64,000 bases of DNA, from positions 44,579 through 108,578 of the forward strand of contig NZ_WHNP01000031.1 in the NCBI RefSeq assembly GCF_009362735.1. The letters are read 5' to 3'. Below, one piece after another: positions 9,418 through 19,281 of this stretch. The DNA comes from Paraburkholderia franconis. Lineage in GTDB: Bacteria; Pseudomonadota; Gammaproteobacteria; Burkholderiales; Burkholderiaceae. A program made the translations under genes and the position numbers. Position 1 is the stretch's first letter, and each line of letters begins with the position of its first letter. The notes under the pieces were generated by a model that searched no databases, was not told the DNA's origin, and saw only the letters and a list, made by a program, of their open reading frames with translations.

Positions 9418-9442
9418 CCCTCGGCGTTCATGCCGGGGAGGG
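9418..9442 (-). repeat. Hairpin at the right end of the iscB element
   Basis: CCCTC at 9418-9422 pairs with GAGGG at 9438-9442, and GGC at 9423-9425 pairs with GCC at 9432-9434, with a small bulge. A subterminal hairpin of this kind, followed by GTTCC on the minus strand, is typical of the right end of IS200/IS605-type elements. The exact cleavage point cannot be fixed from one copy. Confidence 0.6.
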
Positions 9443-9498
9443 ATAGCGCGACGTGCGAAGCGCGCCTCGCTGTTGTGCCGGTCCCTGATTCCTTTCCT

Positions 9499-10797
9499 TT
9501 ATTTAATGGCACGGGTTGCGTATCCATAGCCATCCGCCGGTTGCACCATCGTGCAATGACGGTGTGCTATGCCCTGTACGACACCTTGCGGTGTCTGGAT
9601 GTTAAAGTTCCCTGTCGCGCGAACGGCGACACGGCCGACATGCGTTCCGGCCTTCTTGCCGGTGGGAACCGTGGCCCGGACACGGTCACCCGTCTGAAAA
9701 CCGTGAATGCGTTTCTGGCGGACCAGGAAACCTCGCGGAAAACCGTGCGCGGTCAGACGCGTGCGCTGATAACTGCCGCGTCCGCTGCACTTGAGCTCCA
9801 ACGTCGGCCGTTGCCAGCCGAATATCGCCTGGACTGTTCCGACGCACGCGGCGTCAAGTGCGTGGGTCTTCGGGAGTCCAAGGCGCGTACGATTCCACTT
9901 TGTCCGTCCACCGCTACCGGCCTCGACAGTCAGGTCCGTGGTCTTCAACGCGTTGAGCAGCACCCAGCGAGTGGTGTTGACAGCGGCTGCGTCCCGCAGC
10001 GGTGCCTTTGCTTTTGCCAAAATGCGTGCGAGCCGTGCCTTTTCTTTGACGAATTCGCGCACGTCCTGTGCGCCCTTGTCGAGGTTGCACGGCTCACAGC
10101 CAAGCGTCAGGTTCGATACGCGATTCGAGCCGCCACGGGCCTTTGCCAGAACATGCTCGATTTGCAGCGGCACACCCTGTGCATCGCAGTAAGCACACCG
10201 TCTACCCCATTTCTCGAGCAGGTATTCCCGCACTTCGTAACCAAAGAGTACGCCTTGCTGGTACTCAACGCCGGCAATCTCCGGGTTCTGCATTGCCTGC
10301 ATGTCGAAGCGCACCAGTTCCATGGACAGCGCCGAAAAGGGCACCCAACGCTGGATGCGCCGGAACCACGACATCGTGGTTTCGATGCGGTGCTGCAGAC
10401 TTGGAGCAAGCCACCCTGTCCTGCGCGTCCGATTATTGAACCGCGGCGCACGGTAGCGCAGATTCGCACCGCGACGCCGACGCCGAAACCTGCTCCGCTG
10501 CATCAACGCTTCACTGATTTGCCGGCCACGGTGGACCAACTCGAACAGGTTCAGCACTCCAACGCCCGCGTCGGCCTTTTCGAGCACAAGAGCCATTCCG
10601 GTGGTTTTGCTACCGGGGTCGAGCTTCAACCGCAAAGGCTGGAACCGACTGTTCCTTGCCAACCGGTCAGTCAGGCGAATCACGAACGGCACCACCCTGT
10701 GTACGCGTGCGCGACCGCGCGCGAGCAACAGCCTTGCGCGTTTCTCCGAGCACGGCATCAGCGGTAAGCCCCGCCTGTCCAAAACAAATACGCTCAA
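9499..10797 (-). CDS. iscB: IscB RNA-guided nuclease
   Basis: The 432-residue protein has the full IscB architecture. The N-terminal PLMP domain includes PLMPCSEKRARLLL (12-25). RuvC-I is LKLDPGSKTTG with D60, followed by an Arg-rich bridge helix (about 98-126) and RuvC-II SMELVRF with E160. The HNH domain has zinc-type CAYC (201-204) and GCEPC (233-237), IEH with H215, and N238. RuvC-III is KTHALDAA with H312 and D315. The C-terminal domain (about 330-432) recognises RNA and target. All catalytic residues are present and there is no frameshift. The start is TTG at 10797. IscB proteins are Cas9 ancestors that cut DNA using an omega-RNA; activity here is inference. Confidence 0.95.
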   Translation of the reverse strand: MSVFVLDRRGLPLMPCSEKRARLLLARGRARVHRVVPFVIRLTDRLARNSRFQPLRLKLDPGSKTTGMALVLEKADAGVGVLNLFELVHRGRQISEALMQRSRFRRRRRGANLRYRAPRFNNRTRRTGWLAPSLQHRIETTMSWFRRIQRWVPFSALSMELVRFDMQAMQNPEIAGVEYQQGVLFGYEVREYLLEKWGRRCAYCDAQGVPLQIEHVLAKARGGSNRVSNLTLGCEPCNLDKGAQDVREFVKEKARLARILAKAKAPLRDAAAVNTTRWVLLNALKTTDLTVEAGSGGRTKWNRTRLGLPKTHALDAACVGTVQAIFGWQRPTLELKCSGRGSYQRTRLTAHGFPRGFLVRQKRIHGFQTGDRVRATVPTGKKAGTHVGRVAVRATGNFNIQTPQGVVQGIAHRHCTMVQPADGYGYATRAIK

Positions 10798-10800
10798 TCT

Positions 10801-11077
10801 GAAGTTCCCATTCTGCCCTTACGGGCCTCGTGACGGGAGCCCTGCGGCCCCGCTCCCCTCGCCAATGTTGTTCGGCAGCACATCCTCGCGGCCCGTTTCG
10901 GCACACCCAAAGCGTGTCTGCGACCGCAGGTTACAGGGCCTGGAACTGAGGAAGCATTCCAGGGTGTGTCCTTAACTTCCGTACAACGTAGCTGCTATGC
11001 AGCTTAGGCTGGTCAATCAGGCTTTAACGACAGGCCTCGCTCTTCAGGGCGGGGTGATTGACGGTATTCCTGAATCA
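10801..11077 (-). ncRNA. Predicted omega-RNA of IscB with 5' guide
   Basis: IscB omega-RNAs are encoded just upstream of the gene with the guide at the 5' end, and this segment has that layout. Read on the minus strand, TCAATCA (11061-11055) pairs with TGATTGA (11019-11013), closing a small hairpin. Next come AGCTGC-ATA-GCAGCT (11004-10990) and CCTGGAA/TTCCAGG (10963-10939). CACACCC (near 10968-10962) pairs with GGGTGTG (near 10908-10902) to enclose the latter. Further 3' are GGGAGC/GCTCCC (10857-10835) and a GCCC-GTAA-GGGC tetraloop (10826-10815). The 16 bases before the scaffold read TGATTCAGGAATACCG (11077-11062) and are the predicted guide. Ends and processing are inferred. Confidence 0.7.
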
Positions 11078-11183
11078 GACTGGCACTGCGGTGTGATGCT
11101 GGACAGCTGCTTTGGATACTGACGTCGGACGCTTGCGCACATTCTCGCACCAGCGTGTTGTCGTTCGCGATGCGAGCCTCAAC

Positions 11184-11696
11184 TCAATCCGCGCTCGGCT
11201 CTGTGTGAAACGTGAAGCGTTCTCCATCGCGCGCGAGCACGAGCGTCGCATTCGCAGGTACCTCGACCGTGCCGCCGAGGAAGCGTGCGGCGACCGGCAA
11301 CTCGCGCCCGCCACGGTCGGCGAGCACGGCCAGTTCGACGGATGCGGGGCGCCCGTAGTCGTACAGTTCGTTCAATGCGGCGCGCACGGTGCGGCCCGTG
11401 TACAGCACGTCGTCGACGAGCACGATGCGGCGGTTGTCGACTTCAAACGGCAACGAAGTCGGGCTTGCCTGCGTGTGCAGACCTTTCTTCGCGTAATCGT
11501 CCCGATGCAGCGCGACGTTGACGACGCCGAACGTCGCAACGTTCAGGTCCTTGGCGAGCCGCTCGGCGAGCCATGCGCCGCCGCTGTAGATGCCGGCGAG
11601 CACCGCGCCATCGGGACCACCCAGCGCGCCGCCGTATGCCGCGCGAATCTGTTCAAGCACAGCGCGATAGAGCGCCTCGGCGTCAATGGAACTCAT
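11184..11696 (-). CDS. pyrR: Bifunctional pyr operon regulator / uracil phosphoribosyltransferase
   Basis: The product is 170 residues from the ATG at 11696; the longer upstream frame is the antisense side of ruvX. The PRPP-binding loop VLVDDVLYTGRT (92-103) is intact and the fold is type I phosphoribosyltransferase. In Gram-positive bacteria PyrR binds pyr mRNA. In proteobacteria its regulatory role is less certain and it may act as uracil phosphoribosyltransferase. It overlaps ruvX by 14 bp and should be followed by pyrB, but here the iscB element intervenes. Confidence 0.93.
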   Translation of the reverse strand: MSSIDAEALYRAVLEQIRAAYGGALGGPDGAVLAGIYSGGAWLAERLAKDLNVATFGVVNVALHRDDYAKKGLHTQASPTSLPFEVDNRRIVLVDDVLYTGRTVRAALNELYDYGRPASVELAVLADRGGRELPVAARFLGGTVEVPANATLVLARDGERFTFHTEPSAD

Positions 11697-12123
11697 GATC
11701 GTAGGAAAGTCCGTCCAGATACTGCTGGAGAATGATGCACGCGGCTTCGGCGTCGAGCATGCCGGCCTGTCTCGCCCCGCTGCGGATGCCCGCCTCCGCT
11801 TCGACCGACGAATAGCGTTCGTCGACCCACGAGACGGGGAGATTGAAGCGCCCATTCAGCTGATTGCCGAAGCGTTTGGCAAGCTGCGTTCGTTCATGTG
11901 CGGTGCCATCGGGATGCATCGGCAGCCCGACGACGAGCGCATCGGGCTTCCATTCGTCGATCAGTTTGCCGACGGCTTCGAAACGGTATTCGCGATTGCG
12001 GTTTTGCAGAACGACGAGGGGCCGAGCGCTGCGCGTCAGTGAATTGCCGACGGCCACGCCGATGCGTTTTTCGCCATAGTCGAACGCAAGCAGCGTCGCT
12101 TCACGTCCGGCTATGTCGCTCAT
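11683..12123 (-). CDS. ruvX: Holliday junction resolvase-like protein / pre-16S rRNA nuclease
   Basis: This is the 146-residue YqgF/RuvX family protein with a RuvC-like RNase H fold. It has FDYGEKRIGVA near residues 14-24, VVGLPMHPDG in the middle and VDERYSS followed by DAEAA near the C-terminus. E. coli YqgF processes the 5' end of 16S rRNA. Its ATGA overlap with yqgE and 14-bp overlap with pyrR show a compact operon. Confidence 0.94.
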   Translation of the reverse strand: MSDIAGREATLLAFDYGEKRIGVAVGNSLTRSARPLVVLQNRNREYRFEAVGKLIDEWKPDALVVGLPMHPDGTAHERTQLAKRFGNQLNGRFNLPVSWVDERYSSVEAEAGIRSGARQAGMLDAEAACIILQQYLDGLSYDHEFH

Positions 12124-12695
12124 GCGTGACCCGCTTCGCCGGAGAGCATCGACGACGAAATGCCGAGCAGTGCGAGCGCGGCTTCGAAACGGTCTTCAGC
12201 GGGCACGTCGAACACGATCTTCGGATCGGCCTGAACGGTGAGCCAGCCGTTCTTCGAGATTTCATCTTCCAGCTGGCCCGCGCCCCACCCGGCATGACCG
12301 AGCGTCAGCAGGAAGCGCTGCGGACCCTTGCCGCTCGCGACAGCTTCCAGCACGTCTTTCGACGTAGTCATTTCGAGCCCGCCCGGCACCTGCATCGACG
12401 ACGTGTACGTGCTTTCCGATGCGTCATGCAGCACGAAGCCGCGTTCCGTCTGGACGGGACCGCCGAAGTACACGGGAACATGCAGCAGAGGTTCGATTTC
12501 GAGCTTGAGATCGATGCGATTGAAGAGCGCCTCAAGGTCGATGTCGGTTGGCCTGTTGATGACGAGGCCAAGCGCGCCGCGCTCGCTGTGATCGCAAAGG
12601 TAGACCACCGTTCCTGAAAACGTGGGGTCCGCCATGTTCGGCATGGCGATCAGGAACTGGTTGGTCAGATTGATGCGATCGTTACTCTTGGGCAT
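12120..12695 (-). CDS. YqgE/AlgH family protein
   Basis: The 191-residue protein starts at the ATG at 12695 (MPKSNDRINLTNQFLIAMP). It carries the family landmarks LTNQFLIAMPNM (9-20), VVYLCDHSERGALGLVINRP (about 30-49), GGPVQ, and LTLGHAGWGAGQLE towards the C-terminus. YqgE/AlgH is conserved beside ruvX across proteobacteria; its biochemical role is unknown, although AlgH was linked to alginate regulation in Pseudomonas. It is first in the ruvX-pyrR-pyrB operon. Confidence 0.93.
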   Translation of the reverse strand: MPKSNDRINLTNQFLIAMPNMADPTFSGTVVYLCDHSERGALGLVINRPTDIDLEALFNRIDLKLEIEPLLHVPVYFGGPVQTERGFVLHDASESTYTSSMQVPGGLEMTTSKDVLEAVASGKGPQRFLLTLGHAGWGAGQLEDEISKNGWLTVQADPKIVFDVPAEDRFEAALALLGISSSMLSGEAGHA

Positions 12696-12959
12696 AGGTC
12701 GAATTTTAGCAAAGACGGTGCGCAACTGCGGGCTTCTGGCCCCATACACGGAGGCCTGCCGGATCGTACCGCGCGCCACGCTTGCAGCCTGTGCGCAACC
12801 TGTGTGCATCGGTGCGCGGCCGGCAAAAACCGCAGTCCATGAAACTGCACTCTATCACGCGCCTTGGCCTTGCCGGGCAAGAGGAACGTGCGCTATCGCG
12901 CGGCAGATGGCATAGGACAAGTGACCGTCCCTATCCAACCCGCGTAAGCCTTCGACTCG

Positions 12960-14369
12960 CTACGCGCCGCCGTGTTCGATCGCGTGCGTGAGCGCCGCGA
13001 GAGCGGTCGTCGCGGACTGCGGTGCGACACCCGCCGCCACCTTGTGCAACATCGCACGCAGCGCCCCGGCAGCGGCTTCGAGCGAAGGTGCGTCGGGCGC
13101 GTCGACGACGACATGTGCGCGAACCGCGGGCGTCGACACGCCAGCGTGCGCACGGCGACGCCACGCGAGCCCAAGCGCATCGGCGAGCAGCGCCACCTGG
13201 CCCAGTCCGAGCGCGGACGCCGCCGCGCCCAACCGGTACGCGGCATCGCCAGCCTGCAGCGCGGCGCTGGGGTCCGCCTTCTGTGGATTGTCCGCGGCGC
13301 GTGCATGGTCGGTCAGCGCGACGATAGCGCCATCGGCCGTCTGCAAGAAGTCTTCGTAGGCGTTCGCATTGACCGTCAGCACGCCCAGCTCGCGCGTCGC
13401 CGCGACGTACGCGGCCAACGCCTCGGCCTGGCGCGCGCCCTGCTCCCACAGCGCCTCGGACGCCTGCGTGCCCGCGATATGCCAGTCCACCGTCAGGCCG
13501 TAGTCCCGCAGCAGTTCCACGTGTTCGGTGTCTTCGGCGGCGGCGCCGAAAAGCGCGTAGTCGCGCCACAGAAGCGCGAGCGTCGCGCGCACAAGCGAGC
13601 GCGGCGCGAGGGGAATGCCGCGCGCCTCGTCTGCGAGCGCCAGATTGCAGCGCGCATAAAAACGCCGCGTTTCAGCGTCTTCGATGGATAGGCCGCGTGC
13701 GCGCAACGCGCGGGCGCAGGCGGACGCGAGACGCCAGAAGTCGTACGGATCGGGACCCGCCAGTTCGGCAAGGCATGCGTCGAGATCGCCGAGCGCGGCG
13801 TTGACGGCGCCCGCCACCGCGCTTGTGCCGACATTGCCCTTCGAGCGCAGCACGGGAAGCAGCGCCCGCTCGTAGCGCGCCCGCGCATGCGCGAGACGCG
13901 CGGCAGACTGCGACCGGAGCGTGACGGGCGGAATCGGCCGGCCGGCCAGCGCGATGTCTTCGAATGCAACGCTGTAGGCGGGCGTGTGCTGCGCGATGTG
14001 CGTGCTGAGTGCCTCGTAGTGTGAGAACAGCGCGGGTGAGCAACTCAGCTCGCGCAGATTGCGCCGCTCGAGCGTCGCGTGAAACGCGCGCAACGCCGCG
14101 CCGAACGTGGCGCGCGCTGGCGCCTCGTCGGCGAGACCGCTCGCGGCCATCGGCGACACCAGCAGTAGCGCGTCGGTGAAACGTTGCGCGGCCAGCCAGC
14201 CCGCCTCGCGCAGCGCGCGCACTGCGACGAGCAGCTGCGCGGTCATGTCGCGACGCCCTTCGAAGGCGTCGAGGGCGTCGGCAATGGCCTGTTCCGCCGG
14301 ACGGACGGCGCCGCCGCGGGGGTTCGGTAAAGCGTCGAGCGTGTCGGGCGATGCGGATCGAGGAGTCAT
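12960..14369 (-). CDS. Alanine-rich protein resembling the N-terminal part of PilL/ChpA-type proteins; function unknown
   Basis: The 469-residue product starts at the ATG at 14369, which has AGGAGT-like spacing just upstream in the leader. It is soluble, Ala/Leu/Arg-rich and helical, with no signal peptide or membrane segment. The middle (RRFYARCNLALADEARG, LVRATLALLWRDYALFG) looks to me like the N-terminal, non-kinase region of ChpA/PilL chemotaxis proteins that control twitching. No histidine-kinase, CheW or receiver domain follows. The similarity is from memory of the family and is weak evidence. It is last before the yqgE operon on the same strand but separated by 264 bp. Confidence 0.6.
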   Translation of the reverse strand: MTPRSASPDTLDALPNPRGGAVRPAEQAIADALDAFEGRRDMTAQLLVAVRALREAGWLAAQRFTDALLLVSPMAASGLADEAPARATFGAALRAFHATLERRNLRELSCSPALFSHYEALSTHIAQHTPAYSVAFEDIALAGRPIPPVTLRSQSAARLAHARARYERALLPVLRSKGNVGTSAVAGAVNAALGDLDACLAELAGPDPYDFWRLASACARALRARGLSIEDAETRRFYARCNLALADEARGIPLAPRSLVRATLALLWRDYALFGAAAEDTEHVELLRDYGLTVDWHIAGTQASEALWEQGARQAEALAAYVAATRELGVLTVNANAYEDFLQTADGAIVALTDHARAADNPQKADPSAALQAGDAAYRLGAAASALGLGQVALLADALGLAWRRRAHAGVSTPAVRAHVVVDAPDAPSLEAAAGALRAMLHKVAAGVAPQSATTALAALTHAIEHGGA

Positions 14370-14793
14370 GAGCAGGCTGCAAGTACGCCGGCATCGTCGG
14401 ACAGGCACCAGCACGGCGCCGCCCGAACTGCCGCAGTGGCGAAAATAAAGCAACCGCAGGGCCTTCGGACGCCTAGCCGGAAACGGCGCCCGCGCACTTT
14501 GCAGACGCGAGACGCCGGGCTGGCAACGGCTGCGCGAACGGCAAGCGCACGCGTTGCGCGCATCGGCAAGCTCCGGCAAGCATCGACGCCGACGAAACGG
14601 CACCTGCTAGGCCAAAACCATAATCATGCGCAATAGCGCACTATAAAGCGCAATGAAAGCCCGGTGACGCGCTACGCTGCGACACCGCGTGTGCATGGAT
14701 GTTCCATCCCGCGCGAAAACATGCAATTCGAGTCCTGCTGCCCTTCACTCCATGCGACGGACAAACGCTACCCGTCGCCGAGCGATGAGTCGC
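14370..14793. other. Intergenic region upstream of the PilL/ChpA-like gene
   Basis: I see no coding frame that looks real in these 424 bases. The segment lies 3' of rubA and 5' of the following minus-strand gene. Confidence 0.4.
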
Positions 14794-14964
14794 TCAGATC
14801 TGGACCATCTCGAAGTCTTCCTTGCGGGCGCCGCACTCGGGGCAGGTCCAGTTGATGGGGACATCTTCCCAGCGCGTGCCCGGCGCGATTCCTTCCTCTG
14901 GCAGACCGGCTTCTTCGTCGTAGATCCAGCCGCAGATCAGGCACATCCAGCTCTTATAATCCAT
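14794..14964 (-). CDS. rubA: Rubredoxin
   Basis: This is a 56-residue one-iron electron carrier. The two metal-binding knuckles are CLICG (8-12) and CPECG (41-45), with the aromatic WTCPECGA context typical of rubredoxins. It starts at the ATG at 14964. It is divergent from thiD. A much longer frame reading through this gene and across thiD is only the antisense of thiD. Confidence 0.95.
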   Translation of the reverse strand: MDYKSWMCLICGWIYDEEAGLPEEGIAPGTRWEDVPINWTCPECGARKEDFEMVQI

Positions 14965-15219
14965 TCTTGAGTCGCGTCGAAAAGTCCGTGGAAACGGGAG
15001 CCATGATGGTACCGTGTTGCCGCCGGTATGCCTAGCGGATGCGGGGTCCGAGCGGTCCGAAGCGGCCGTTGCCGCTTTATCTATGATGGGACAGGCCGAC
15101 TGATGCGAAAAAATGCCGGATGCCGATATAAAGCCGCATAATTGAGCCGTCTGCGGGCCCCATTGGCGCCTCGCGCTACGGCCCGCGAACGTCCCGCTTA
15201 TCGACTCATCTAAGATTTC

Positions 15220-16080
15220 ATGGCCAGCGACACCCCTCCCATCGTTCTCACCTTCGGCCTCTCCGATCCGACGGGCGGCGCCGGGCTGCAAGCCGACCTG
15301 ATGACGCTTGCCAGCATGGGCTGCCACGGCGTGTCCGTGCTGACCGGCTACACGGTGCGCGACTCGGCGAACTGCGACGAAGTGACCGGGCTCGACCCGG
15401 AAGTCGTCGCGACCCAGGCGCGGATGCTGCTGGAAGACATGCCCATCGCCGCGTTCAAGGTCGGCGCGGCGACCCGCGCGGAAGTGGTTAGCGCAATCGC
15501 CGAAGTGGTCGCCGACTACGACGACATCCCGCTCATCCTCGCCCCCGACTTCGCGCTCGACGACGAACACGTGCTCGCCGCCGACGAACTGCGCGAGGCC
15601 ATCGCCGACCTGCTCGCGCCGCAGACGACGCTGCTCGTCGCCGACACGACCGCATTGCTCGCGCTCGCGCAACCGGACGGCGACGCCGAAGCGCCAACGC
15701 TCGATGCGGCGATCTCGCATCTGCTGTCGCAAGGGTGCGAATACATCCTGTCGACGGAAACGGGCACGCACCGGCTCGTCAACACGCTCTTCAGCGAAGA
15801 CGGCCAGATACGGCAGGACATGTGGGATCGTGGACAGCACCGCATCATGGGCATTACGGATACGCTCGGCGCCGCCATCGCTGCGTTGCTGGCAAATGGC
15901 CAGGAGCCGGCCGAAGCCGTGCGCGAAGCGCAAGAGTATCTGTTCCAGGCGACGCAGGCCGCGTTTCGTCCGGGCATGGGCGCTTACTTGCCGGACCGCT
16001 TCTTCTGGGCACGCAGCAGCGATGAAGACGTGCCACTCGCCGGAGGCAAGGAGCCGCCGCCGGGTGAGGCGCGGCACTAA
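15220..16080 (+). CDS. thiD: Hydroxymethylpyrimidine/phosphomethylpyrimidine kinase
   Basis: ThiD phosphorylates HMP and HMP-P to HMP-PP for thiamine synthesis. The 286-residue ribokinase-fold protein has the N-terminal FGLSDPTGGAGLQADL (the SDxSGGAGIQAD motif), GCHGVSVLTGYTVRDS, and the C-terminal anion-hole region. That region here reads GITDTLGAAIAALL rather than the usual GTGCTLSAAIA. The C-terminal GHRIMG.. DRFFW portion is characteristic of the divergent betaproteobacterial form. It stands alone on the plus strand. Confidence 0.9.
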   Translation: MASDTPPIVLTFGLSDPTGGAGLQADLMTLASMGCHGVSVLTGYTVRDSANCDEVTGLDPEVVATQARMLLEDMPIAAFKVGAATRAEVVSAIAEVVADYDDIPLILAPDFALDDEHVLAADELREAIADLLAPQTTLLVADTTALLALAQPDGDAEAPTLDAAISHLLSQGCEYILSTETGTHRLVNTLFSEDGQIRQDMWDRGQHRIMGITDTLGAAIAALLANGQEPAEAVREAQEYLFQATQAAFRPGMGAYLPDRFFWARSSDEDVPLAGGKEPPPGEARH

Positions 16081-16371
16081 CCTGTCAGGTTCAGCCTTCT
16101 GCTCGCAACGTGCGGAGGGCGCATTCACATCGCCCCGCTCATATCAGTCCGATGGTCAAGCACGAATTGGCAAATCACGTATTACTTCGGTAATCAAATG
16201 TTACAGTGGCGTTAAATCTGATGGATTAGAGTTAACGAACTGTAAGCCGAACTCTCCCCGCCTGTTTTTGTTCACTCGCCCGCACACGGGCGACTCGCAT
16301 CCGAGCGCCCGTTCGGGCAGTGCCAAAGGCAGGTTGCCCATTCGTTCGGTCAAAAAAAGGAAATAGCCTAA

Positions 16372-17088
16372 TTGGAAAACGTTTGTCCTGGTGACGCTCG
16401 CATCGCTGAACCGAGGCCGTCTCACACCTGTGACCGCGGAACGAACGATCGCGCCGCTCGTGGGAACAGCGCGATACCTGCCGAATGCATTCAACATTTT
16501 GTGCAACGTGTCAATGGAACGATAACGGAACCCGACCGTGCGCTGAAGTTCGGACACAAGCCAGTCACCGTATGGCTGACGGGCCTGTCGGGCGCCGGCA
16601 AATCGACCATCGCGTTTCATCTGGAACGCGAGCTCATGTCGATGGGTCATGCATGCTACGTGCTCGACGGCGACAATGTTCGTCACGGTCTGACGAGCGA
16701 CCTTGGCTTTTCGAAGGAAGACCGCCGAGAGAATATCCGCCGGGTCGCGCATGTCGCGCAACTGATGAACGACGCTGGCCTGATTGTGATTGCCGCGCTG
16801 ATTTCGCCGATGCGCGACGACAGGGCGATGGCTCGCGACATCATCGGACGCGAGAGGTTTGTCGAAACTTATTTGTCCGCTTCGGCAAACGATTGTGCGA
16901 AGCGCGACCCGAAAGGCCTCTACGCGAAAGCGCACGCGGGAACCCTGAGCTCGTTCACGGGCGTGTCGGCGCCCTACGAAGCGCCAGAAAATCCCGACCT
17001 TCTCCTCGAAACAGCCGTGCAAACGGAAGCGTCCAGTGTGTCACGTGTGCTCGATCACCTGCGCGCGCACTTCCTGTTGAAGCGCTAA
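16372..17088 (+). CDS. cysC: Adenylylsulfate (APS) kinase
   Basis: CysC makes PAPS from APS and ATP. The Walker A motif GLSGAGKST is at 71-79 counting from a TTG start at 16372, followed by LDGDNVRHGLTSDLGFS (APS binding) and the RENIRRVAHVA segment; YAKAHAGTLSSFTGVSAPYE closes the fold. The TTG has AAGGAAA upstream, but about 60 N-terminal residues lack family similarity, and a GTG at 16501 would give a more typical 195-residue protein. No cysD, cysN or sulfotransferase is adjacent. The 200 bp upstream are AT-richer than the surroundings, suggesting acquisition. Confidence 0.9.
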   Translation: MENVCPGDARIAEPRPSHTCDRGTNDRAARGNSAIPAECIQHFVQRVNGTITEPDRALKFGHKPVTVWLTGLSGAGKSTIAFHLERELMSMGHACYVLDGDNVRHGLTSDLGFSKEDRRENIRRVAHVAQLMNDAGLIVIAALISPMRDDRAMARDIIGRERFVETYLSASANDCAKRDPKGLYAKAHAGTLSSFTGVSAPYEAPENPDLLLETAVQTEASSVSRVLDHLRAHFLLKR

Positions 17089-17147
17089 AACAATCAACAT
17101 CGCGGCGTCGGACGGCCAGAACGCGGCTTGCCTGCCCGAAGCGCGAA

Positions 17148-17180
17148 CAAAAAACCCGCATCGCTGCGGGGTTTTTGTTT
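17148..17180. terminator. Bidirectional rho-independent terminator between cysC and groEL
   Basis: A near-perfect hairpin (ACCCGCA-TCGC-TGCGGGGT) is flanked by A-runs on one side and T-runs on the other. It can therefore end both the plus-strand cysC transcript and the minus-strand groESL transcript. The two genes converge on it. Confidence 0.9.
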
Positions 17181-17232
17181 TGGGAAGCACGCCGCGCGGC
17201 GCGCTTCCCGCATGTATTTCCGTTGCCGGAAA

Positions 17233-18873
<1,641 letters not shown>

Positions 18874-18916
18874 CTTCTAACTCCTTGAATTCTTGAGAAT
18901 GAACCGGAACAAGTGC

Positions 18917-19207
18917 TTACTTGTTGACAACGGCCATGATGTCTTCTTCGCGCATCACCAGCAGTTCGTTACCGTCGACCTTGACGGTCTGGCCTGCGTA
19001 CTTGCCGAACAGGACGCGGTCGCCGACCTTCACGTCGAGCGCGATCGGGTTGCCCTTGTCGTCACGCTTACCCGGGCCGATGGCCAGCACTTCGCCTTGA
19101 TCCGGCTTCTCTGCTGCTGCGTCGGGGATCACAATGCCCGATGCGGTCTTGGTTTCCTGATCCAGACGCTTGACGATCACGCGATCATGCAAAGGACGAA
19201 GGTTCAT
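18917..19207 (-). CDS. groS: Co-chaperonin GroES
   Basis: This is a 96-residue lid of the GroEL chamber, starting at the ATG at 19207 (MNLRPLHDRVIVKR). The mobile loop around ETKTASGIVIPDAAAEKP (18-35) and the C-terminal MREEDIMAVV are standard. It is preceded by a Shine-Dalgarno-like GAGAGGATAT and is first in the groES-groEL operon. Confidence 0.98.
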   Translation of the reverse strand: MNLRPLHDRVIVKRLDQETKTASGIVIPDAAAEKPDQGEVLAIGPGKRDDKGNPIALDVKVGDRVLFGKYAGQTVKVDGNELLVMREEDIMAVVNK

Positions 19208-19281
19208 GGATATATCCTCTCTTGGATTGGGACTGAAGTACGCTGAGGAAAGCCAGCTGGCTGAGCCAGCCGGCGAAGTTG

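Larger units (their letters stand above)
9418..11077 (-). mobile_element. IscB (OMEGA) element inserted between pyrR and pyrB
   Basis: The segment holds iscB, its upstream structured RNA and hairpin ends, and breaks an otherwise tight operon. No TnpA transposase is encoded, so it is a stand-alone, non-autonomous IS200/IS605-superfamily unit that would need a Y1 transposase in trans. The element proper probably runs from about 9418 to 11061. The 16 bases beyond (11062-11077) are host flank that would serve as guide. Orientation matches the operon, so host transcription can run through it. Confidence 0.75.

Noticed and set aside
9376..10767. Plus-strand frame of 463 codons over iscB
   Set aside because: It is the complement of iscB, whose catalytic motifs are unambiguous.
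14794..16128. Long minus-strand frame covering thiD that ends in rubredoxin
   Set aside because: Only the last 56 residues are rubredoxin; the rest is antisense of thiD.
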